This document shows positions 50,701 through 57,223 of a DNA stretch of 64,000 nucleotides, piece after piece. The stretch's first letter is position 1, and each line of letters begins with the position of its first letter. Where the stretch lies: contig CAMOIE010000007.1 of the NCBI GenBank assembly GCA_946615905.1, positions 1 to 64,000 on the forward strand, read 5' to 3'. The stretch comes from an uncultured Treponema sp. GTDB taxonomy: Bacteria > Spirochaetota > Spirochaetia > Treponematales > Treponemataceae. Under the pieces are notes generated by a model. That model saw nothing but the letters and a program-made list of their open reading frames with translations, did not search any database and had not been told where the DNA came from. The position numbers were made by a program, and so were the translations under genes.

Positions 50701-50754
50701 GCAAAAACTCCTGCAAATGCTGGTGCTGATTACAACAACATCAATGCAAAGTAA
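47707..50754 (+). CDS. Secreted multidomain pectate lyase, polysaccharide lyase family 9
   Basis: The 1015-residue protein has a signal peptide at about 1-24. Two Ig/fibronectin-III-like modules cover about 25-205, and a lectin-like beta-sandwich about 210-470. The right-handed beta-helix catalytic domain runs from about 595 to 1000. Family 9 landmarks are NADGFAAKL (near 768), AHHNVDDGWDLYAK (near 788, calcium-binding aspartates) and GDGNGFKLGG (near 832) with the probable catalytic lysine. It cleaves polygalacturonate by beta-elimination, feeding KduI. The ribosome site is AAGGAG. Confidence 0.9.
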   Translation: MMKKSFLRFGLCAALALFSSAALSAQSAWGDVKPEITKVEETANANEVSVLYNLKTSRGDKVTVKMDGKASSSNVAGHTRKDEKHSEFILTSSGTYTFTVIADRKGAMVESAPYKFVYSLPLVKTNVSALNKGNGTVEVKWTSVPEAEGYVLSYTKDGKTEKMAQTSALNAVLTGLKAGSYSDITVTAVRGKDSKASDTMHKLIRDDAEREWFFTEYGASTGPDRNNYKLLDSNNLKVQLNSCIYDSKTGNIVTKGGKFMAYFDGISYYYTVIDAAKENFTLTATVHVDYHNPMADGQEGFGILALDALGDSGITDVVHYTNSAGIISWKYTTHDAAGNKKEIKDGLGARFVTGITPEVLAKGDTGVTTNANCEANAFSYDQSSDSIKTGDTFRITLKKDNTGYHAIYKRAIPSEDSIEEYILYDNKNEELRQQDKDHIYLGFVVARGCNATFSDVDLKITDPKTDPKAIPEPPVLVALNTVIDSPTTWTNNKYPFVFNANSNGTIHIETADGKVLVKADKVLASTKFKTNDYKKTLKVAKKGITDLLVTFTPEQGFNPNPTAKRRHAIAQWNKEGNVSFLEESYKPVTLQQTVIVNTYPGKEIWADPNGTALGKGTKESPLDIQSAINYCMPGQTVILKGGTYRPKRNLIFERGNDGTAKKRKTIIAEPGTRAIIDLRDFTSTRAGVELYGNYWTVKNIDITKAVENEKGMQIYGSYNILESVDAYLNGDTGIQIAGRASEPFDKWPSHNLIYACESFGNADPADNNADGFAAKLTCGEGNIFRNCVAHHNVDDGWDLYAKTETGPIGVVLVENCIAYGNGKRLDGSGKGDGNGFKLGGEGIAVPHKIVNSISFGNTLNGITTNSNPALIVEKCTVYGNASYNITLYGKGKLTAQFPRTFKASGVLSLNGGSADTVDERLKNSIDAGVSYPEIVSDDNYLWNGAQSVNKAGTIVKDDVFVSVDYKDWLSGYKADGKSFNRLPRENGKFNLGDLFKRTAKTPANAGADYNNINAK

Positions 50755-50772
50755 TTTTGCATAAATAACTTT

Positions 50773-50804
50773 GGCTGCCCGTGATGACGGGCGGCCTTTT
50801 TTTT
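50773..50804 (+). terminator. Intrinsic terminator of the pectate lyase gene
   Basis: GGCTGCCCG (50773-50781) pairs with CGGGCGGCC (50788-50796), with one T-G wobble, followed by an eight-base T-run. Confidence 0.92.
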
Positions 50805-50818
50805 GATATTCTCTTTTC

Positions 50819-51505
50819 ATGCGAAAAATCTGCTATAAATGCTTCCGCCCGGAAGAATCCTGTGTTTGTAAATATTTAAAGCCATTTGATCCCGGAGTTA
50901 AATTCCTTTTTTTAATGCATCCTAAAGAAGCCAAAAGGCAGAGGACTGGAACAGGAAGAATCGCCCATGCAGGTCTGTTTGACTCAGAGATTCTCGTAGG
51001 CGTTGACTTTACTAAAAATGAAAGGCTCTGCGAGCTTTTGGCAGATGAGCAGTATTATCCGGTACTTTTGTATCCGGGTGAGGACGCATGGACTGCCAAA
51101 AAAGAAGGCTTTGCCGCAGAAATCGGAAAGCGCAGACTTTTGGTAATCGTCATTGACTCTACATGGTTCTGCTCAAAAAAAATGATTCGCTTTAGCACGA
51201 ACATTATGAGCCTGCCGAAACTTTCTTTCAGCGGGGACTACCGTTCGGTTTTTACATTCAAAAAAGAGCCTAGCCCGGAATGTGTCTCAACGATCGAGTC
51301 CTGCTATTATCTGTTGGGCGAGCTTGAGGGAGCGGGCATTATTAAAAAGGCCGATGAAAGGGAAAGCCTTATGACGGCCTTCCGCGAAATGGTGAAATTC
51401 CAGCTTAAAAAGGAAAACGACCGTATTGAAGGACGGCTGCCGAATTCCCATGCCTGCGACTGGAAATACTCAAAAAAGAAGGAAATCCCGGACTATTTGG
51501 GTTGA
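50819..51505 (+). CDS. DTW-domain protein (tRNA aminocarboxypropyltransferase-like)
   Basis: The N-terminal zinc-type cysteines are in CYKCFRPEESCVCKY (positions 4-18). The central HPKEAKRQRTGTGR segment and the DTW motif variant IDSTWFCSKKM (near 118) follow. Family members TapT/TuaA add the acp group to tRNA uridine using SAM. The length of 228 is normal. It starts right after the lyase terminator with no Shine-Dalgarno sequence. Confidence 0.83.
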   Translation: MRKICYKCFRPEESCVCKYLKPFDPGVKFLFLMHPKEAKRQRTGTGRIAHAGLFDSEILVGVDFTKNERLCELLADEQYYPVLLYPGEDAWTAKKEGFAAEIGKRRLLVIVIDSTWFCSKKMIRFSTNIMSLPKLSFSGDYRSVFTFKKEPSPECVSTIESCYYLLGELEGAGIIKKADERESLMTAFREMVKFQLKKENDRIEGRLPNSHACDWKYSKKKEIPDYLG

Positions 51506-51513
51506 TGTTTGCT

Positions 51514-51636
51514 GGGGTTTCGACAAGCTCAACCCCCGCGTCTCTATGCGCAAGGGATAGTAGCACCTTTAGTACCCGCAAAGCGGGTATGAGCCGCGCA
51601 AGACGTGCGGATAGCCCGGTGCCGCCGTAAGGCGGT
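51514..51636. repeat. GC-rich cluster of short inverted repeats
   Basis: It contains GGGGTT-N11-AACCCC (51514-51519/51531-51536), TACCCGC-AAA-GCGGGTA (51573-51589), CCGC...GCGG (51594-51610) and CCGCC-GTAA-GGCGG (51622-51635). It lies between the ends of two convergent genes and looks modular, like the elements at 819-898 and 61443-61546. No ORF lies within. Confidence 0.5.
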
Positions 51637-51643
51637 ATGCGCT

Positions 51644-53362
51644 CTATTTTAAAGGAAGCTCTCCTTTGGGGACAAATTCTCCGTTAAGGGCGGCGAACAG
51701 GGCTTCAAAAGAATACGGCGAATAGGAATAACCGAAAAGAACCACATTTGCCCAAGTGAAATTCAGGACAGGAACCGGCGTTAAAATCGAGAGGATGATA
51801 ACCCTTTTGCCAGAGCGTTTGAGACGGTCTGCTATTAATGCCGAACGTTCGTTAGCCACGCAGATTATAATCGTGTCGTAAGAGCGGGCCATAATTTCGA
51901 TATTGTTTGACATCCAGTCGGCTTGAATGGGGCCTAGCTCGTAGTCGTACTTGAATTTCGCGCATTCTCCGTAGCGTTTTTCTGCGGCTGCGAAGAATTC
52001 GGGAAAGTCATTTTGTCCGGCCAAAAGAATTTTTTCATTGGGGGCGGGTTTATATGGAAGTCCGTCTTTTTTGTAGGCCGTGATTGACCGGCAGGCCTGA
52101 CTCAAAAAAAATTTCTGACCTTCGCGGTCTGGAACAAGCTCGTGGACTTTTTCCGCGTCCGGGTAAAGGGGGGCGGTGTTTTCTGACCGGAAATAATTCA
52201 GTTTCGCGAGGATGACCCGACGGGCTGACTCGTAGACTTTCGCCTTAAAAGCCGGATTTGACTGCATGAGGTTTAAGTTCGTTGTCCAAAGATTTTCGTT
52301 CAAGTGGGCGGTTGTTGAGGACAAAATAATGTCGTTCCCGGCCTCAATCGCCATTGTGAAGGCACGGGAAAGGGAGCCTGCGTACATAGTGGCTCCGTTC
52401 ATCATCATGTCATCGGTGATAATCAGGCCCTTGTATTTTAATTCGCCTCGGAGGATGTCGGTTAAAAATACTTTTGAGAGGGAGACTGGCTCTCCGTTTG
52501 AGACAATCCGGGGAAAGCTCAAGTGACCTGACATAATCGCGGGGACGTTCATTGAAATCAAGTATTTAAATGGAACGAGTTCGCGGGAATCCAAAGTCTT
52601 GTAGTCGATGTTGATTGATGGCAGATTTCCGTGGGAGTCGAGGCTTGTGTCGCCGTGGCCTGGAAAGTGTTTTGCTGTCGGGATTACGCCTGCGGCCAAA
52701 GATCCTGCTACAAAGGCGGCTCCAAGTTCACCTGTAAAATTTGCGTCCTGGCTGAAAGAGCGGGAGCCGATTACAGAAGAATTGCGGTTTGTGTAGAGGT
52801 CGACCGTGGGGGCGAAATTCATGTTGATTCCGAGGGCACAGATTTCCCGGTTGATGTAATAGGAAGAATAATAAGCGTCCTGAGGGTAGCCGGAAGCTCC
52901 GATTGCCATGTTGCCCGGAGTGATTGAAGTCGCTCCCTTTACGTGCCGGATGTTTCCGCCTTCCTGGTCGGTCGCGATAAAGAGGGGGATTTTGTACCTG
53001 CGGCTGTTTGCCCGTTTTTGCATGGCGGAAACGACTCTGGCGACCTGCTCGATGTTGTCGGTTTTCCAGCCGAAAATTTTTACGGAACCCAAGCCCCGGT
53101 CAGTAATCCATGAATTGAGCAAATTCATTTTGTCCTGGTCGTCCTGACCTGCCCATGAAAACATAAAAATCTGACTGAGTAGTTCTTCATCAGTCAGTTT
53201 TGAGGTTAGAAAATCTGCAAGTTTCTCAGCCGGGTAATCTGACCAAAAGTCAGCGGTTTCTGGAATTGAGTCTTGTGCGTGAATTTTATTTGGAAGGTAA
53301 AATTCGGTGGAAAAAATCAGGGCGGTTAATGCGATAAAAATCTTAAGGTTAAATTTTTTCAT
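51644..53362 (-). CDS. Glycoside hydrolase family 3 (NagZ-like) exported enzyme
   Basis: About 572 residues from the ATG at 53362, with a signal peptide at about 1-28. The GH3 beta-N-acetylhexosaminidase motif KHFPGHGDTSLDSHGNLP is near 228. ITDDMMMNGAT near 317 supplies the nucleophile Asp. NMNFAPTVDLYTN is also present. The N-terminal barrel is followed by a C-terminal alpha/beta domain absent from the short cytoplasmic NagZ. Likely substrate: N-acetylglucosamine-containing peptidoglycan or chitin fragments. Confidence 0.85.
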   Translation of the reverse strand: MKKFNLKIFIALTALIFSTEFYLPNKIHAQDSIPETADFWSDYPAEKLADFLTSKLTDEELLSQIFMFSWAGQDDQDKMNLLNSWITDRGLGSVKIFGWKTDNIEQVARVVSAMQKRANSRRYKIPLFIATDQEGGNIRHVKGATSITPGNMAIGASGYPQDAYYSSYYINREICALGINMNFAPTVDLYTNRNSSVIGSRSFSQDANFTGELGAAFVAGSLAAGVIPTAKHFPGHGDTSLDSHGNLPSINIDYKTLDSRELVPFKYLISMNVPAIMSGHLSFPRIVSNGEPVSLSKVFLTDILRGELKYKGLIITDDMMMNGATMYAGSLSRAFTMAIEAGNDIILSSTTAHLNENLWTTNLNLMQSNPAFKAKVYESARRVILAKLNYFRSENTAPLYPDAEKVHELVPDREGQKFFLSQACRSITAYKKDGLPYKPAPNEKILLAGQNDFPEFFAAAEKRYGECAKFKYDYELGPIQADWMSNNIEIMARSYDTIIICVANERSALIADRLKRSGKRVIILSILTPVPVLNFTWANVVLFGYSYSPYSFEALFAALNGEFVPKGELPLK

Positions 53363-53443
53363 AATCAAAATGCCAATTGGAATGTTTTGGAATTATAACA
53401 GATATGGACAGTTTATTAAATAATAAATAATATTGGTCTTATT

Positions 53444-54469
53444 ATGAAAAATACATTGATTTTAATTTTGTCAATTTTCTTGCTTGCTGGGATTTTTACC
53501 GCTTGCTCAAAAACGGGGGTCTCTAAATCAAATGAGGTCGTTGTTTACACTTATGATTCATTTTCTGGGGAATGGGGAGCCGGCCCTGGAATTGCAGAGT
53601 CCTTTGAAAAGGCGAGCGGAATCAAAGTGACTTATGTTGACTGTGGTGACGGCATTGAGATTCTTTCTCGTGCGATTCGTGAAAAAGACCAACCGCTTGC
53701 AGATGTTTTGCTTGGTTTGGACAACAACATTGCGAAAAAAGCCGCTGACTCAGGAGTCCTTGCTGACTACAAGGCTAAAAATCTTGCGGAAACCCTTGAT
53801 TCAGATTTGATTACGGGTTTGAATCCTGACGGAAAGAACTTTTTGACACCATACGACTACAGCCATTTTGCAATTAATTTTGACACAGAGTCCGGGCTTG
53901 AGGCTCCAAAATCACTTGAAGATTTGTGCAAAAGCGAATACAGCAAAAAAATCATCCTTCTTGACCCAAGGACTTCAACTCCGGGTCTGGGCTTTGCCGC
54001 CTGGACAGTCGCTGTCTTTGGCGATGACTATGAAAATTACTGGAAGGATTTAAAAGATTCGATTTTGACTTTGAGTCCTTCTTGGTCTTCCGGTTACGGT
54101 CTGTACACAAAGGGTGAGGCTCCGCTCGTAATCAGCTACACGACAAGTCCCGCCTACCACGTTGAATACGACAAGACTGACCGCTACAAGGCTTTGATTT
54201 TTGAGCAGGGGCATGTCCGCCAGATAGAGGGCGCTGGTCTTGTAAAAGGCTGCAAAAATGAGGAGAATGCAAAGCTCTTCCTCGATTATCTGATTTCAGA
54301 GGAAGCTCAGAATAATATTCCGCTGACCCAGTGGATGTTCCCGGTGAATAAAAATGTCCAGTTGCCGGAAAGCTATTCTGCCGCTCCTGTCGCTGGAAAA
54401 ACTCTCGACTATGACGCGGAAAAGGTTCAGGACGCTGTTGAGAAAATAATTAAAGTCATCAACGAGTAA
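53444..54469 (+). CDS. thiB: Thiamine ABC transporter substrate-binding lipoprotein
   Basis: The lipobox FTAC puts the lipidated Cys near residue 21. The mature part has the ThiB pattern: VVVYTYDSFSGEWGAGPGI, DVLLGLDNN, TPYDYSHFAINFD, LLDPRTSTPGLGF and LSPSWSSGYGLYTKGEAPLVISYTTSP positions. It delivers thiamine to ThiP. The length is 341. The 75-base upstream gap is too short for, and shows no trace of, a TPP riboswitch. Confidence 0.88.
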   Translation: MKNTLILILSIFLLAGIFTACSKTGVSKSNEVVVYTYDSFSGEWGAGPGIAESFEKASGIKVTYVDCGDGIEILSRAIREKDQPLADVLLGLDNNIAKKAADSGVLADYKAKNLAETLDSDLITGLNPDGKNFLTPYDYSHFAINFDTESGLEAPKSLEDLCKSEYSKKIILLDPRTSTPGLGFAAWTVAVFGDDYENYWKDLKDSILTLSPSWSSGYGLYTKGEAPLVISYTTSPAYHVEYDKTDRYKALIFEQGHVRQIEGAGLVKGCKNEENAKLFLDYLISEEAQNNIPLTQWMFPVNKNVQLPESYSAAPVAGKTLDYDAEKVQDAVEKIIKVINE

Positions 54470-54489
54470 TTGACTTTGGAAAACTACCG

Positions 54490-55980
54490 ATGATTCGGAT
54501 TGCCCTTTTTACCTTGTGGATTGCCTTTGCTTCTACGGCCGTCGCATTTTTAGTCGGCTTGGGGGCGGCGTTTTTCACGGCGAAAAGGGCTTTCTTTTTT
54601 AAAAAAATTCTTCTTTCATTTTCTGCGATTCCCCTGTGTATTCCGCCGCTGATTACGGCTTTGGGCTATGTCAGTTTTTTCGGCTTGAACGGCAGCGTGA
54701 ACAATCTTTTAAAATCGATTTTTGACTTGCAGGAGCCGCCTGTAAAATTCTTGTATTCATCGGTCGGAATTATTTTGGCGCAAGGTTTTTACAATTTTCC
54801 GCTGATTATGTCGATTATTTCCCGCGCATGGGAAAATCTTGACCCGGTTTATGAAAATCAGGCGCGTATTCTTGGGACTGACGAAGTGAAAATATTTTTT
54901 ACAATCACCTTGCCCCGCCTGAAATCGACGATTTTTTCCGCCTGTGTTTCAGTTTTTTTGTTCTGCTATTTTTCATTTATGATTGTCCTGCTTTTTTCAG
55001 CTCCTGGAACGTCCACGCTGGAAGTCGAGATTTACCGGGCGGTCAGAAATACCCTTGACGTAAAAAGTGCGGCTTTGCTTTCTCTGATTGAAACAGGAAC
55101 AGCAATGCTGATTGTTTTTTTCTTTGCAAAAAAGTCAAAGAAAGAAGTCAAATCGTCCGGTGAGGCGACTTTATTTTTGCAGGAAAAGGCTAAGATTGCC
55201 CGCGTAAAATCGAACAGCCGGACTGTGAATGTTCTTGAAGGAATTTTTGCCCTTGTGATTTTTTCCTTGGCTGCGATTTTTTTCCTCCTGCCATTTTTGG
55301 AAATTCTCCGGTCAGCCTTTTCTGAAATTCATGGAAAGAGGATTTTATTTTCTCTCGTCCAGTTCAAAAAAATTTTCACTTCCACCGGATTTTGGAAGGC
55401 GACTTTTAATTCATTTTGTGTCGCATTTTTTATGGCGGCTTTCTGCTGTGTAATCGGATTTGCCTATTCTGCATTTGTTAAAATCAATAAGTTGAGCAAA
55501 AAATCACTCGTCCAAGCCCTGCCGATGATGCCGCTGGCTATTTCTTCCGTGGTTTTGGGCTGGCTTTTCACGATGATTTTTCCCCGTGGAAATCAGGCGA
55601 TTTTGATTTTTGCGGAAGTTTTTATTTACTGGCCTTTTGCCTACCGGGTGATTGATTCTGGAATCGAGAAAATTTCTTTGGCGCAAGAAGAGGCGGCTAT
55701 GCTTTTTTGTCCGGGCGGAAAAGTCGACGTTGTTTTGAAGATTTATCTGCCGTCCGTGAAAAAATCGATTTACGGGGCTTTTTGCTATGCCTTTGCGATT
55801 TCCTGCGGGGACACGACTTTGCCCCTTCTTTTGGCGATTCCAAATTTTGACACGCTGGCCTTGTATACCTACCGACTGGCAGGTTCTTACAGGTATTTGC
55901 AGGCTTCGGCCTGCGCGGTGATTTTAGCCTTTATCTGCCTTTCCCTCTTTTTTGTAAGTCAAAGGCGGGATGAAAAGTAA
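54490..55980 (+). CDS. thiP: Thiamine ABC transporter permease (fused two-module type)
   Basis: The 496-residue protein has about 12 membrane helices. Two ABC-permease coupling loops are recognisable: YENQARILGTDEVKIFF (positions 119-135) and AQEEAAMLFCPGGKVD (near 398), so it is the tandem-fused ThiP type. It follows thiB by 20 bases. The expected ATPase gene thiQ is not downstream; the stop lies one base from the convergent trxB stop. Confidence 0.87.
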   Translation: MIRIALFTLWIAFASTAVAFLVGLGAAFFTAKRAFFFKKILLSFSAIPLCIPPLITALGYVSFFGLNGSVNNLLKSIFDLQEPPVKFLYSSVGIILAQGFYNFPLIMSIISRAWENLDPVYENQARILGTDEVKIFFTITLPRLKSTIFSACVSVFLFCYFSFMIVLLFSAPGTSTLEVEIYRAVRNTLDVKSAALLSLIETGTAMLIVFFFAKKSKKEVKSSGEATLFLQEKAKIARVKSNSRTVNVLEGIFALVIFSLAAIFFLLPFLEILRSAFSEIHGKRILFSLVQFKKIFTSTGFWKATFNSFCVAFFMAAFCCVIGFAYSAFVKINKLSKKSLVQALPMMPLAISSVVLGWLFTMIFPRGNQAILIFAEVFIYWPFAYRVIDSGIEKISLAQEEAAMLFCPGGKVDVVLKIYLPSVKKSIYGAFCYAFAISCGDTTLPLLLAIPNFDTLALYTYRLAGSYRYLQASACAVILAFICLSLFFVSQRRDEK

Positions 55981-55981
55981 A

Positions 55982-56926
55982 TCATTTTTTTTCAGCCGAT
56001 TTTGACTTGATGTTATGGACGTATTCGTGCATTTGGTGGGCGGCAATTGCTCCGTCGCTGGCTGCCGTGATAATCTGGCGGAAGGGTTTTGCCCGGACAT
56101 CGCCAGCAGCATACATTCCGGGAACCAGGGTTTCCATTTTGTAATTTGTGATTATGTAGCCGCCCTCGTCTTTTGGCAGCATGTCGACCAAATCGGTGCG
56201 GGGTTCCATTCCTGCGAAAATGAACACTGCGTCCATCGGAATTTCTCGGTTTTCCCCGGAGTCAAGATTTTCAAGGACTACGGAAGTCACCCGGTCACTG
56301 CCCTTGATTTCTTTCAGAACCGTTGAAAATTCTGTTTTAATCGTGGCGTGCTTTAAGATTTTTTGTGCCACTGCCTTTTGGGCGCGAAGACTTTTTTTTC
56401 TGTGAATCAGGGTCACGTGGTCGGAAAGGGTCGCAAGGTAAAAGGCTTCCTCACAGGCAGAATCCCCACCGCCAACGACTAAAATATTTTTTCCCTTGAA
56501 GAAAGGGCCGTCACAAGTTGCACAGTAAGAGACTCCCCTGCCGGAAAAGGCTTTTTCTCCGGGGATTCCGAGGTTTTTGTGGGCGGCTCCTGTCGCGATT
56601 AAAACCGCATAAGAGGCGATTTTGCCTTCGCCTGTTGTCACAAGGAATTTTTCGCCTATTTTGTCGATGGCCTTTACCTGCTGCTGGACGATTTCCGCTC
56701 CAAAAGATTCGGTCTGCCGGGTCATGTTCGCAATGAACTGCTGGCCGGAAATAGAAGGATAAATTCCGGGGTAATTTTCCAAAGTGAAAATATTTAAAAC
56801 CTGTCCTCCGGTTGAGGAAATGTCTATTAGTAAAGTTGAAAGTCCTGAGCGGGCGGCGTACTGGGCGGCTGTAAGTCCTGCGGCTCCAGCTCCGATAATT
56901 ATGCAGTCATATTCGTTTTTTAACAT
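55982..56926 (-). CDS. trxB: Thioredoxin reductase
   Basis: FAD/NADPH flavoenzyme that reduces thioredoxin. FAD-binding GAGAAGLTAAQYAAR is at about 11-25, the redox motif CATC near 135, the NADPH loop GGGDSACEEA near 155 and the second FAD motif YAAGDVR near 278. The length of 314 is standard. No Shine-Dalgarno sequence; TATAAT is six bases from the ATG. Confidence 0.95.
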   Translation of the reverse strand: MLKNEYDCIIIGAGAAGLTAAQYAARSGLSTLLIDISSTGGQVLNIFTLENYPGIYPSISGQQFIANMTRQTESFGAEIVQQQVKAIDKIGEKFLVTTGEGKIASYAVLIATGAAHKNLGIPGEKAFSGRGVSYCATCDGPFFKGKNILVVGGGDSACEEAFYLATLSDHVTLIHRKKSLRAQKAVAQKILKHATIKTEFSTVLKEIKGSDRVTSVVLENLDSGENREIPMDAVFIFAGMEPRTDLVDMLPKDEGGYIITNYKMETLVPGMYAAGDVRAKPFRQIITAASDGAIAAHQMHEYVHNIKSKSAEKK

Positions 56927-56932
56927 AAAATT

Positions 56933-56938
56933 ATTATA
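56933..56938 (-). promoter_or_regulatory. -10 element of trxB, leaderless arrangement
   Basis: A consensus TATAAT on the minus strand ends six bases before the ATG at 56926. The -35 is unclear. Confidence 0.45.
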
Positions 56939-57043
56939 GCAGAAAAAGGAAGTATATGCATAAAAAGAATTTGCTGAAATTTTTTATACTGACATTTTTG
57001 ACAGTTGACAGCAAAAGAATTTTTTTGTATATTCTAAAAACAC

Positions 57044-57115
57044 GGCGTCTTACCCAAGCGGTAAGGGAGAGGTCTGCAAAACCTTTATGCAGCGGTTCGA
57101 TTCCGCTAGACGCCT
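57044..57115 (+). tRNA. tRNA-Cys (anticodon GCA)
   Basis: The acceptor stem GGCGTCT/AGACGCC (57044-57050 and 57108-57114) pairs perfectly. The anticodon loop is CTGCAAA with anticodon GCA, and the T arm is GCGG-TTCGATT-CCGC. The discriminator is U (57115), the cysteine identity base. CCA is not encoded. A terminator hairpin follows directly. Confidence 0.95.
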
Positions 57116-57121
57116 TTCAAG

Positions 57122-57147
57122 AGGATGCTTTCGGGCATCCTTTTTTT
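57122..57147 (+). terminator. Terminator of tRNA-Cys
   Basis: AGGATGC/GCATCCT stem (57122-57128 and 57135-57141) with a seven-base T-run. Confidence 0.9.
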
Positions 57148-57191
57148 ATCAGACCTGTCTTGGCAAAGCCGGGGTCTGTTTATATAGATAT

Positions 57192-57219
57192 GGCGTTTCT
57201 CTTTTGGGAAACGCCTTTT
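57192..57219 (+). terminator. Second hairpin terminator before the ECF gene end
   Basis: GGCGTTTC/GAAACGCC (57192-57199 and 57208-57215) followed by TTTT on the plus strand. It may also end the convergent ECF gene from the other side, although that exit is not T-rich. Confidence 0.6.
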
Positions 57220-57223
57220 GCTT

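Noticed and set aside
53369-53443. Possible TPP riboswitch upstream of thiB
   Set aside because: The gap is only 75 bases and lacks the conserved CUGAGA and thi-box sequences.
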